Of a stretch of 64,000 nucleotides of DNA, positions 34,461 through 41,994 are shown piece by piece. The notes under the pieces were generated by a model. The model had not been told where the DNA came from, made no database searches, and saw only the letters and a program-made list of their open reading frames with translations. Position 1 is the first letter of the stretch. Each line of letters begins with the position of its first letter. The DNA comes from Kribbella pittospori. Its GTDB lineage: Bacteria; Actinomycetota; Actinomycetes; Propionibacteriales; Kribbellaceae. The stretch covers positions 248,001 through 312,000 of the forward strand of contig NZ_SJKB01000009.1 of assembly GCF_004331465.1 (NCBI RefSeq). The letters run 5' to 3'. A program made the position numbers and the translations under genes.

Positions 34461-34874
34461 CTAGACCCTTTCAGACCTGCTCGACAGTCCGGGCCAGCGG
34501 TTCCGCACACGCCTCACGTCCGGGCCAGGCCGGCGCGTGAGCAGTCGATCCCCACCCGTTCGACGCCTACATCGGTACAGACCACCCACGCGTTACAAGA
34601 CCAGGTAAGTTCTTTACGCACCACTGAGGTCCAGGCGCCGATTCAGGCATCGAGCGCCTGCTGCAGAGCTGTCCGGGCTCGTCGACAGCACAGTTGCGGC
34701 GCCGGTCTTGCCGTCCGTCTGAGGCTGCTGCTGAAGCCGTGTGTTGCTGGACTCAGCTGTTCGACGTCTCCTACACGCTGGAGTCCGGATGGGAAATCCC
34801 GGCTGCGATCTGGAGCGCCCCGGGTATGGTGGCGCTCCTCCTGCCACGAGGCCTGGAGTTGAAAGCGAGCGTCC
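34461..34874. other. Intergenic region, 414 bp
   Basis: Separates the divergent 754-residue protein gene and the unknown gene at 34875. It contains a small hairpin (CTCACG at 34513, CGTGAG at 34535) in the minus-strand leader. Short ORFs on either strand have no ribosome site or recognisable product. Confidence 0.3.
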
Positions 34875-35636
34875 GTGACGAATCGATCTCCTCCACCAAC
34901 GCTTGACGTTGCACTGGATCGTCTTGTCGAGACCTTTCGCGGGATGACCGCTCGCGCCGACGAGACGAACTGCGAATGCCACTGGGGCTCGGCAGAGGAA
35001 CTCGCGAGTCTCAAGGTTCCGGACATCGAGCTCGAGCCGGATCTGTTACGCCGCACCTGGCAGGCGCCGGACTGGCGTGACCATGCGTCGGTGATGCGAC
35101 GCGTTCTGCCCCAGTTGGCGAGCGCTCTCGCCACCGGTGGCGTCAGCGACTACGACCTGGTGGACGTCGGCGAGTCGCTCGCTCGGGCCCACTGGCAGCA
35201 GTGGTCGGCCGAGCAGGCCGAGGCTGTCGGGGCCTTCCTGCACGCGTGGTGGGCGCACTGCCTCGCCGCCGCCGGTCCGCCGGCACCGGTTCACGAAGCG
35301 CTCGCTCTGTGCGCTGAGGCAACAGGCAGGGTCGGCCCCTGGCTCGCCTCGTGGGAGGCGATCCGTCATCCGCTGGCCGACCAGCGCCTCGCCGAAGCCG
35401 TCACCCAGTGGGACGTCGACCTGCTGCAGGACATGCTTCCCTGGTGCACGGTGGACCACGAGCAAGAGAAGCGCCGCGACCTCACCACGTGGCTGCTGAA
35501 CCATGCCCCCAGCCGACTCGGCAACCACGGTGATCCCGATCATCTTCGAAATGTCCTGCGGCTCCTCGCGATCACCCGCCTCGCCCGCTTCGACGACCCT
35601 CGCTGGCCGTTCCCTCCCTACGAAAGGAACGACTAG
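34875..35636 (+). CDS. Hypothetical protein, unknown function
   Basis: A 253-residue soluble protein, mostly helical. The N-terminal CECHWGSAEELASLKVPD places Cys-x-Cys-His close together, a possible metal site. A Trp-rich middle (ARAHWQQWSAEQAEAVGAFLHAWWAHC) is distinctive. GTG at 34875 is the likely start but its ribosome site is weak. I do not recognise a named family. No operon partner; it lies upstream of the tRNA cluster, on the opposite strand. Confidence 0.7.
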   Translation: MTNRSPPPTLDVALDRLVETFRGMTARADETNCECHWGSAEELASLKVPDIELEPDLLRRTWQAPDWRDHASVMRRVLPQLASALATGGVSDYDLVDVGESLARAHWQQWSAEQAEAVGAFLHAWWAHCLAAAGPPAPVHEALALCAEATGRVGPWLASWEAIRHPLADQRLAEAVTQWDVDLLQDMLPWCTVDHEQEKRRDLTTWLLNHAPSRLGNHGDPDHLRNVLRLLAITRLARFDDPRWPFPPYERND

Positions 35637-35842
35637 CCGACTCTCGCACCCGCTGGATCTGGCGACCTCTGACAGTCCGCTCCTGCGGGCATTCGTGGGT
35701 GACGTTCGCGGATGGCGGTCGGCGTGAGGGGTCGCTTGCGGGCGATAAGCCCGCAGGGAAAGGTCGGGTGGGTGGGAGCGCGCGGAGCTGGTGCGGAGGA
35801 GGAGCGGAGCGACGACAGCGCGGCTGCGTAGCACGCTGGGGA
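35637..35842. other. Intergenic region without a supported gene
   Basis: About 205 bp of very GC-rich sequence with purine runs. No gene or clear signal seen. Confidence 0.3.
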
Positions 35843-35875
35843 AGAAAAATCCCTCCCCGGCTGAAGCGGAGAGGG
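35843..35875 (-). terminator. Rho-independent terminator of the tRNA cluster
   Basis: On the minus strand, CCCTCTCC pairs with GGGGAGGG (one T-G pair), followed by ATTTTTC, just past tRNA-Phe. Confidence 0.75.
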
Positions 35876-35878
35876 TGG

Positions 35879-35954
35879 TGGTGGTCAGGGGCGGTCTCGA
35901 ACCGCCGACCTTCCGCTTTTCAGGCGGACGCTCTACCAGCTGAGCTACCTGACC
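35879..35954 (-). tRNA. tRNA-Phe (GAA)
   Basis: Acceptor GGTCAGG/CCTGACC closes. The anticodon stem TCCGC/GCGGA encloses CTGAAAA, giving anticodon GAA. The T arm GGTTCGAGACC is present. CCA is encoded. It is the last of three tRNAs on this strand. Confidence 0.96.
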
Positions 35955-35998
35955 GGGGAGAAAGTAAGCGGCGGTGTGTGAACACCGCCGCCTTCTCC

Positions 35999-36075
35999 TG
36001 GCGACCCAGACGGGACTCGAACCCGCGACCTCCGCCGTGACAGGGCGGCACGCTAACCAACTGCGCCACTGGGCC
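35999..36075 (-). tRNA. tRNA-Asp (GTC)
   Basis: Acceptor GGCCCAG/CTGGGTC. Anticodon stem CCGCC/GGCGG with loop CTGTCAC gives GTC. T loop GGGTTCGAGTCCC. CCA is encoded. Confidence 0.96.
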
Positions 36076-36135
36076 AGATTGACTCGACGATCCTACAGCA
36101 TCTCCGAGGTGGTTCTGACACCGGCCTTTCGGCCG

Positions 36136-36208
36136 TATCCCCAACGGGATTCGAACCCGCGTTACCGCCTTGAAAGGGCAGCGTCCTAGGCCACTAGACG
36201 ATGGGGAC
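36136..36208 (-). tRNA. tRNA-Glu (TTC)
   Basis: Acceptor GTCCCCA/TGGGGAT with a G-T first pair. Anticodon loop CTTTCAA gives TTC, and the T arm is CGGGTTCGAATCCCG. CCA is not encoded, unlike its two neighbours. The Glu-Asp-Phe order is common in actinobacteria. Confidence 0.95.
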
Positions 36209-36291
36209 TCGGACCCGCGGGAGCCGAAGCTCCAGGGACAGCCGTAAGCATAGAGGAGTTGTGGCCTCGCTCCAAAACGAGTTCCGGGGGC

Positions 36292-36331
36292 GGGCGCCGT
36301 ACGCCGGTCAGGGGGTCGGCGTACGGCGCCC
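36292..36331 (-). terminator. Strong hairpin downstream of the secreted protease gene
   Basis: GGGCGCCGTACGCCG pairs perfectly with its complement (15 bp, 10-nt loop), 13 nt after the protease stop at 36344. Confidence 0.7.
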
Positions 36332-36343
36332 TGAGGGGAGGGA

Positions 36344-37525
36344 CTAGCTGGTTGCGTCAGGCGCGATCAGCGTCGGGTACTGCGCTGCGAACAGGTCGTA
36401 GAAGCTGCGGGACGGCAGGATGTGACCCTGTGGACGGGCTGAGTCGGCGACGCCGTACGCCCAGAGGGCGGAGCGCATCCGCTGGTTCGGTGTGCCGTGG
36501 TGGCCGGCGGCGGTGAAGCCGCAGTCGCCCAGCTGGTAGAACATCTGCCCGAACGACTGGACCCGCTTCCAGTTCATCGAGGCACCGCGAGCATGGGTGA
36601 GGAAGTACGCGCTGAACGCGTCCGCCATCAGCTCGGCCCAGCGCGACGCCTCGGGCGCCGGCAGGTCGTCCCGCATCAGGCCGTCGGCGTACTGGACGTG
36701 GTGACCGAACTCATGCGCCAGGATCGCCTGCGGTGCCACATCGCCGAGTCCGACCCGGGCGAAGCCCTCCATCACGCCGTCGCCGAACGCGATCCGCTTC
36801 GGAGCGATGCCGTACCCGGGGATGTTCTCACCACCGGAAGCCGCGTACGCGTTGAACGTGAAGATCGGCAGATCGCCGTACCCCAGGGTCGCGCTGTTGA
36901 GCTCATGGGCGACCAGGTCGGCAGACACCCGGGACTGCTCCGCGTTGAAGCCGTAGACGGCGGTGAAGACCCGGAAGTTCACCTCTGGGTCGAGCATGGA
37001 GCGGCCGTGGGCAGGCACAAGCTCGATGTCGCTGGACGGGATGTCCCAGAAGCGGCCCAGGTCCTTGATCGTGCGGTTGACCTGGTTGGTGAACTCACCA
37101 TGGGCGCCGTAGGTGAACGGACCGGTCTGCGGCAGGTACGCCGCATCGATGAGCGACATCTGGAACAGCAGGACGTGGAGTACGGCGAGGGTCTGCTCGA
37201 ACGTCCAGGTCGACACGTCGGGCATGACCGCGCTCACCACGGCCGGGGTCTCGGTGGAGCACTCGTACTGGGTCGGGTCGATGGCCGCGATCAGCGCGTC
37301 CCGGACCGGGTCGTCCGGCAGACCGAGCTGCGCGCGTACGGCGTCCGCCCGCGCCCGCATTGCCGGCAGATTGTCGACGATCTGCTGGATCTCCGGGGAC
37401 AGTTGCTGCGGTACGGCGCTCTGGACCGCAACGCCGGCCGGTGCCGCCGAGGCGGCGGGGGTGGCCGCCAGCCCGAGCGAGAGGCCGACAGCTGCGACTG
37501 CCGACCAGACCATGCTCTTTCTCAT
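36344..37525 (-). CDS. Secreted zinc metalloprotease-like protein
   Basis: A 393-residue exported protein with a signal peptide ending near PAASA (residue 27). The zincin motif HEFGHH is at 271-276. ELMADAFSAYF (about 298-308) supplies a probable third ligand, as in neutral zinc metallopeptidases. The pre-domain (about 35-200) could be a propeptide or substrate domain. It is divergent from a TrmB/LuxR-type regulator with about 90 bp between them and ends at a 15-bp hairpin. Substrate unknown. Confidence 0.85.
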   Translation of the reverse strand: MRKSMVWSAVAAVGLSLGLAATPAASAAPAGVAVQSAVPQQLSPEIQQIVDNLPAMRARADAVRAQLGLPDDPVRDALIAAIDPTQYECSTETPAVVSAVMPDVSTWTFEQTLAVLHVLLFQMSLIDAAYLPQTGPFTYGAHGEFTNQVNRTIKDLGRFWDIPSSDIELVPAHGRSMLDPEVNFRVFTAVYGFNAEQSRVSADLVAHELNSATLGYGDLPIFTFNAYAASGGENIPGYGIAPKRIAFGDGVMEGFARVGLGDVAPQAILAHEFGHHVQYADGLMRDDLPAPEASRWAELMADAFSAYFLTHARGASMNWKRVQSFGQMFYQLGDCGFTAAGHHGTPNQRMRSALWAYGVADSARPQGHILPSRSFYDLFAAQYPTLIAPDATS

Positions 37526-37614
37526 CAGGGATCTCCTAGGGGACGGGGACGAGCGGCATCAGTATTGGCAGCGTGTAGCGGCCACTACGAGACCTCGTGC
37601 TGTCAGAAACCGGC

Positions 37615-38583
37615 ATGGCGAGAACCTGTCGCCTGCTGATACACAGAGACATGGAGCCCCTGCAGGCACTGGGTCTCTCGGCCGCGGCCGAGGTGCTGCT
37701 GCTCGACCTGCTGCTGAATCCGGAGGCGATCCAGCGCGCTCACCCGGACGAGTGCCTGGACGAGCTGATCGGGCTCGGCCTGGTCGAACGGACCGACGAC
37801 GGCCTGGTGGTCCGTCCGCCGCGGCTGGCCATGGACGCGCTCGCGGAGCGGCACACCAAGCAGGCCGCCCTGGCCCACGAGAGCGCCGATTTCCTCACCG
37901 AGCTCTGGAAGTCGGCTGCCGGCCGCCAGGACTACTTGGAGATCCTGCCGACGTACGCCGCCGCCCAGGCCGTCCTGAACTCGGTCCAGTCGGACGCGCA
38001 CAGTCAGGTCCGGGCCATGACGATGGGCAATCTGGCGGCCCGCGAGATCCGGATCGTCGAGGGCATGTTCGACGCACTCGAGCGAGGCGTCAGGTACGAG
38101 GTCATCTACGGAGCCCACGTCCTCCAGGACGCCAACGCCCTGCACATGGTGCGGTCGTGCATCGAAGCCGGGGAGCATGCTCGGGTGTTCCCCCGCGTGC
38201 CGCTGAACATCACCATCGTCGACGACCGGTGGGCGCTGGTCGGTGCTCGGTCGGAGGTCGAGCGTGGGCCGGAGTTCGTCGCGATGGTGGTCCACGACTC
38301 ACCGTTGCTCGCCGGGCTCGCACGGGTCTTCGATGCGCTGTGGCGGATCTCCGTACCGATCACCAGCGCGACCGACCTGAACGACGTGACCGCCGGACCG
38401 GACCTGGAGTCGAAGCGACTGCTGACCTATCTCAGCGCAGGCTTGACGGACGAGTCGATCGCTCGGGAGTTCGGTGTCAGTGAGCGCACCGTGGCGCGCC
38501 GGATCGGGCGGCTGCAGGAGGCGCTCGGCGCGCAGACCAGGTTCCAGCTCGGCGTCCAGGCCAGCCGTCAGGGCTGGCTCTAG
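37615..38583 (+). CDS. TrmB/LuxR-type transcriptional regulator, relative of the 8978-9997 protein
   Basis: A 322-residue protein with the same layout as the regulator at 8978-9997: an N-terminal winged helix (about 13-70), a middle sensor domain and a C-terminal LuxR-type helix-turn-helix (GLTDESIAREFGVSERTVAR). Both proteins end in RFxLGVxAxxxGW plus one hydrophobic residue. ATG 37615 is used; ATG 37651 (MEPLQALGL) aligns better with its relative and may be the true start. Its divergent neighbour is a secreted protease, not a small peptide. Confidence 0.85.
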   Translation: MARTCRLLIHRDMEPLQALGLSAAAEVLLLDLLLNPEAIQRAHPDECLDELIGLGLVERTDDGLVVRPPRLAMDALAERHTKQAALAHESADFLTELWKSAAGRQDYLEILPTYAAAQAVLNSVQSDAHSQVRAMTMGNLAAREIRIVEGMFDALERGVRYEVIYGAHVLQDANALHMVRSCIEAGEHARVFPRVPLNITIVDDRWALVGARSEVERGPEFVAMVVHDSPLLAGLARVFDALWRISVPITSATDLNDVTAGPDLESKRLLTYLSAGLTDESIAREFGVSERTVARRIGRLQEALGAQTRFQLGVQASRQGWL

Positions 38584-38610
38584 GTACCCGTCACGGGTTG
38601 GCTTGGGAAC

Positions 38611-38616
38611 TACGCT
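38611..38616 (+). promoter_or_regulatory. Leaderless -10 box (TACGCT)
   Basis: TACGCT, 7 nt, then GTG 38624; no ribosome site. Confidence 0.45.
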
Positions 38617-38623
38617 GAACGTC

Positions 38624-38974
38624 GTGATCGAGATGAGCCGGGCGGACTTCGAGGTGCTGGTGTCCGAGGCGCTGGACGAGGTGCCGCCGGAACTGGCGGC
38701 GTTGATCGACAACGTCGCGATCTTCGTCGAGGACGACGCGCCGGCCGGGGACCCGGCGCTGCTCGGGATCTACGAGGGCATCCCGCTGACCGAGCGCGGC
38801 CACTACTACGGCGGCGTACTGCCGGACCGGATCACGATCTACCGCAACCCGACGCTGGCGATCTGCGAGACCGTGGACGACGTCGTCGACGAGGTGAACA
38901 TCACCGTGGTGCACGAGATCGCGCACCACTTCGGCATCGACGACGCCCGGCTGCACGAGCTCGGCTACGGCTAA
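38624..38974 (+). CDS. Small zincin-type metallopeptidase (DUF1025 family)
   Basis: A 116-residue cytosolic protein. VVHEIAHHFGID carries the HExxH zinc motif (about 100-111), with RADFEVLVSEALDEVP at the N-terminus. The family (minimal zincin, UPF0242/DUF1025-like) is widespread in actinobacteria with no settled substrate. GTG 38624 follows the leaderless box; ATG 38633 is an alternative. Confidence 0.9.
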   Translation: MIEMSRADFEVLVSEALDEVPPELAALIDNVAIFVEDDAPAGDPALLGIYEGIPLTERGHYYGGVLPDRITIYRNPTLAICETVDDVVDEVNITVVHEIAHHFGIDDARLHELGYG

Positions 38975-38984
38975 GCCACAGGTT

Positions 38985-39716
38985 CTAGGAAGACCGCTTG
39001 AACAACAGCTTCCACGGCATCAGCGCGGACTCGAGCTGCACCTTGAGGCTCATCTTCGAAGCACCCGCGGTCCGCTCCTCGAACCGGATCGGGACCTCGG
39101 CGATGTGCAGCCCACGACGGACCGTGCGGTAGTTCATCTCCACCTGGAACGAGTACCCGTTGCTCTGGATGGTGGTGACGTCGATCCAGCGGAGCGTGTC
39201 CGCCTTCCAGGCCTTGAAGCCGGCGGTCGCATCCTTCACCCCGAGCCGCAGGATCGCGTTCACGTAGAAGTTCGCCCAGGCCGACAGCGCCCGGCGGTGC
39301 CAGCCCCACTCCGCGGCGGCCGAACCACCCTCGACGTACCGCGATCCGATCACCACGCCGGCGTCCGTCGTCCGCAGCGTCTCGACCATGATCGGGACGA
39401 CCGAGGCCGGGTGGGACAGGTCGGCGTCCATCTGGATGACGATGTCGGCGCCGTCGTCCAGGGCGCGGCTGATGCCGGCGATGTAGGCGCGACCGAGTCC
39501 GTTCTTCTCGGTCCGGTGCAGCACCGAGACCTGCTCCGGCGACGCCTTCGCCAACTCGTCGGCGACGTCGCCGGTACCGTCCGGGGAGTTGTCGTCGACG
39601 ACCAGCATCTGCAGGCCGGGCAGGTTCAGGTCGGACAGCAGCCCGGCCAGCACGGGCAGGTTCTCCCGCTCGTTGTAGGTCGGCACCACGACCACGATCT
39701 TCGCAAGCTCACCCAT
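38985..39716 (-). CDS. Polyprenol monophosphomannose synthase
   Basis: A 243-residue GT2 glycosyltransferase that moves mannose from GDP-mannose to polyprenyl phosphate, the donor for lipoglycan and protein mannosylation. It begins VVVPTYNERENLPVLAGLL; the metal-binding QMDADLSHP is near 95-103. Later segments GSRYVEGG and KDATAGFKAWK are typical of DPM1/Ppm1. There is no fused acyltransferase domain. GAAGGAATGTC gives the ribosome site before ATG 39716. Confidence 0.94.
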   Translation of the reverse strand: MGELAKIVVVVPTYNERENLPVLAGLLSDLNLPGLQMLVVDDNSPDGTGDVADELAKASPEQVSVLHRTEKNGLGRAYIAGISRALDDGADIVIQMDADLSHPASVVPIMVETLRTTDAGVVIGSRYVEGGSAAAEWGWHRRALSAWANFYVNAILRLGVKDATAGFKAWKADTLRWIDVTTIQSNGYSFQVEMNYRTVRRGLHIAEVPIRFEERTAGASKMSLKVQLESALMPWKLLFKRSS

Positions 39717-39762
39717 GACATTCCTTCTTCGGAGACACCGGACGCTACCGTACCGGGCGGTC

Positions 39763-39768
39763 TAGGGT
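39763..39768 (+). promoter_or_regulatory. Leaderless -10 box (TAGGGT) of the FGGY kinase gene
   Basis: TAGGGT, 6 nt, then GTG 39775. Confidence 0.5.
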
Positions 39769-39774
39769 TCGAGC

Positions 39775-41127
39775 GTGACCTGGCTCGGTGTCGATGTCGG
39801 TACGACGAACCTGAAGGTGTGCCGAGTTCCCGGCGGCACGACGCGATCGGTGCCCACCCCGGACGACGCGATCGACCTCCAGCACGCCGTACGACGGCTG
39901 GTAGGCGAATTCTCCGCGGGCCGGCGGATCGAGGGCATCGGCATCACCGGCATGGCCGAGACCGGAGTGCCGCTGGACCGCGGACTCCAGCCACTCACCA
40001 AGCTGATCACCTGGCGTGATCAGCCCGGCCTGACGCAGGCCGCGCGGCTGCGGGCCGAGGTTGGTGAGTGCGGCGTGTTCGCCCGGACCGGTCTTCGCCT
40101 GAGCCCGAAGCTTCCGGTCGTCACCTGGCGCTGGCTCCGCGACACCCAACCCGCGACCGTTGCCCGCACCCGGATCTGGGCGGGGGCGCCGGACCTTGCC
40201 CTGGCGGCCCTCACCGGCACGTACGCCACTCACCTCACCCACGCACAGCGCCTCGGCGTACTGGACCTCCGCGCCAGGCAGCTGGACCCGGAGTTGCTGG
40301 CGTACGGCGGTCTGGACCGTCTGCCGCCGATCGCTGAGCCGATGACCGTCACAGCCAACACTCCGGCCGGCGTGCCCGTGGTGCTCTGCGGACACGACCA
40401 TCTGGTCGGTGCGTGGGCGGCCGGCGTACGTGAGCCCGGTCAGGTGGCCGACTCCCTCGGTACGTCGGAAGCAGTCATCACCCCGAGCGCCGCGCCGGTG
40501 ATGGACGACGTACTCCGGCAGCAGGGGATCAGCGTCGGCTGGTTCGTTGACGGCCGCCTGGGGTGCGCGATCTCGGGGCACGGCGCCGCGGGCGGTCTGG
40601 TCGAGAGACGGCTGGCTGCGCTCGAGCGGGACTACGACTGGCTGTCGGAGCAGTTGGCGCAGGTCGGACCGCCGAGCGACCGCCATATCGCCCCTTATCC
40701 GCAAGGCCGTCAGGCTCCCGCACCCGACCCGGCGTCGACGTACGACGCCAGCGGTCCGGCCGACGATCCGGGAGGGGAGTTGCGGGCGCTGGTGGACGCA
40801 CTCAGCTTGCATGCGCGGTGGATGGCCGAGGAGCAGACCCGGCTGCTGGGGATCGAGTGGCGGAACACGATCGCGTTCGGCGGTCCGACGCGGCTGCACG
40901 GCTGGATGCTGCGCAAGGCCCACGCGTCCGGCGGGCGGGACTTCTCCGTACTGCGTGGTGCGGCGACTGGGGCCGAGGGCGCGGCCCTGATGGCGGCCGA
41001 GGTCGTCACCGGCCGGTCGATGGAACCCTTGCAGGCAAGGCTGATCGAGATCGATCTACAGCTGGCGCGGATGTGGGATAGCCATTTCTGGCATCGATTC
41101 CATAAGGTTGTGGCGCGAACCGCCTGA
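39775..41127 (+). CDS. FGGY-family carbohydrate kinase
   Basis: A 450-residue sugar kinase with ATPase fold motifs WLGVDVGTTNLKV at the start, CGHDHLVGAWAAG (about 203-215) and SLGTSEAV in the middle, and IAFGGPTRLHGWMLRKA near the C-terminus. The sugar is not predictable; relatives phosphorylate xylulose, gluconate, glycerol or ketoses. The aldolase gene follows after 9 nt, so the pair probably makes and then cleaves a phosphoketose. A copy of the cluster's operator motif lies at its 3' end. Confidence 0.9.
   Translation: MTWLGVDVGTTNLKVCRVPGGTTRSVPTPDDAIDLQHAVRRLVGEFSAGRRIEGIGITGMAETGVPLDRGLQPLTKLITWRDQPGLTQAARLRAEVGECGVFARTGLRLSPKLPVVTWRWLRDTQPATVARTRIWAGAPDLALAALTGTYATHLTHAQRLGVLDLRARQLDPELLAYGGLDRLPPIAEPMTVTANTPAGVPVVLCGHDHLVGAWAAGVREPGQVADSLGTSEAVITPSAAPVMDDVLRQQGISVGWFVDGRLGCAISGHGAAGGLVERRLAALERDYDWLSEQLAQVGPPSDRHIAPYPQGRQAPAPDPASTYDASGPADDPGGELRALVDALSLHARWMAEEQTRLLGIEWRNTIAFGGPTRLHGWMLRKAHASGGRDFSVLRGAATGAEGAALMAAEVVTGRSMEPLQARLIEIDLQLARMWDSHFWHRFHKVVARTA
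41089..41102. promoter_or_regulatory. Operator TGGCATCGATTCCA (LacI-type)
   Basis: One of four TGGnATCGATnCCA sites in the sugar locus. It lies in the 3' end of the kinase gene directly before a TAAGGT -10 box, so a bound repressor would block an internal promoter for the aldolase. Confidence 0.6.
41103..41108 (+). promoter_or_regulatory. Candidate internal -10 box (TAAGGT) for the aldolase gene
   Basis: TAAGGT immediately follows the operator. Transcription would start near 41115, leaving a leader with GAGGAGG before ATG 41137. Confidence 0.4.
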
Positions 41128-41136
41128 GGAGGCCCG

Positions 41137-41991
41137 ATGAGACCGACGCTCGACGCCCTCGCGTACCCGGACCGCACCTTCGCGATGGTCGCGATGGACC
41201 AGCGGGAGAGCCTGCGCACGATGCTCGCCGACCACGGCCGGCCGGACGGCCCCGAGGCGATCACCGCGTTCAAGGCGGCCGTCGGCCGGCACCTCGGGCC
41301 GCTCGCGTCCGGCTTCCTGATCGACCAGGGGTACGACGTACCGCCTGGCCCCGGGTGGATCCTCGCAGCCGACGCACTGACGCAGGAGCGAGGCGGGCCA
41401 GTCACCGACACACACCTGGACGAGACCGTCGATCCGCAGACAGCCCGGGCCGCGGGAGCGGTCGCGCTCAAACTGCTCGTGATCTGGAAGCGGGACGGTC
41501 GGGAAGATCGCCGGGTCGAGTTGGCCGCCGACTTCGTCGAACGATGTGCGAACGCCGGGCTGCTGTCGGTGCTGGAGCCGGTCACACAGCCCGCGCCGAG
41601 TGAGGGCGACTGGGAGTTGGACGCAGCGATCGTCGCGGCCGCGGAGGCCCTCGGCCCTGTCCGCCCCGACCTCTACAAGGCCCAGGTCCCGAGCCGCGGC
41701 CTCGGCGACGGGAAAGCCATCATCAAGACCTGCGAGCAACTCACCAGAACCCTCGACGTCCCCTGGGTGGTCCTGTCCAACGGTGTGGCCCGCGACGACT
41801 TCCCGCGTGCGGTTGAGCTGGCCTGCCGCGGCGGCGCCTCCGGCACTCTCGCCGGCCGCGCCCTCTGGACGCCCGCCTTGACCTCCGACGACCCCAATCC
41901 GATCCTCGCCACCACCTGCCGCAGGCGCCTGGAACTCATCGCCGGAATCGTCCGTCGACACGCCCGTCCGTGGACCGAGGTCACCAACTGA
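41137..41991 (+). CDS. LacD/YihT-like ketose-phosphate aldolase
   Basis: A 284-residue class I (Schiff base) aldolase of the DeoC/LacD superfamily. Residues near AMDQRESLR (about 20-28) and VALKLLVIW (probable Schiff-base Lys) match the family, as do VLEPVT and DLYKAQVP. Known members split tagatose 1,6-bisphosphate or 6-deoxy-6-sulfofructose 1-phosphate. GAGGAGG lies 5 nt upstream of the ATG. Together with the kinase it likely yields DHAP plus an aldehyde. Confidence 0.85.
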   Translation: MRPTLDALAYPDRTFAMVAMDQRESLRTMLADHGRPDGPEAITAFKAAVGRHLGPLASGFLIDQGYDVPPGPGWILAADALTQERGGPVTDTHLDETVDPQTARAAGAVALKLLVIWKRDGREDRRVELAADFVERCANAGLLSVLEPVTQPAPSEGDWELDAAIVAAAEALGPVRPDLYKAQVPSRGLGDGKAIIKTCEQLTRTLDVPWVVLSNGVARDDFPRAVELACRGGASGTLAGRALWTPALTSDDPNPILATTCRRRLELIAGIVRRHARPWTEVTN

Positions 41992-41994
41992 GAT

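Noticed and set aside
39775..41991. Sulfoquinovose pathway, suggested by the YihT-like aldolase
   Set aside because: No sulfoquinovosidase of the GH31 YihQ type, no sulfo-sugar transporter and no YihR/YihV partners were recognised; the kinase is FGGY, not a PfkB type.
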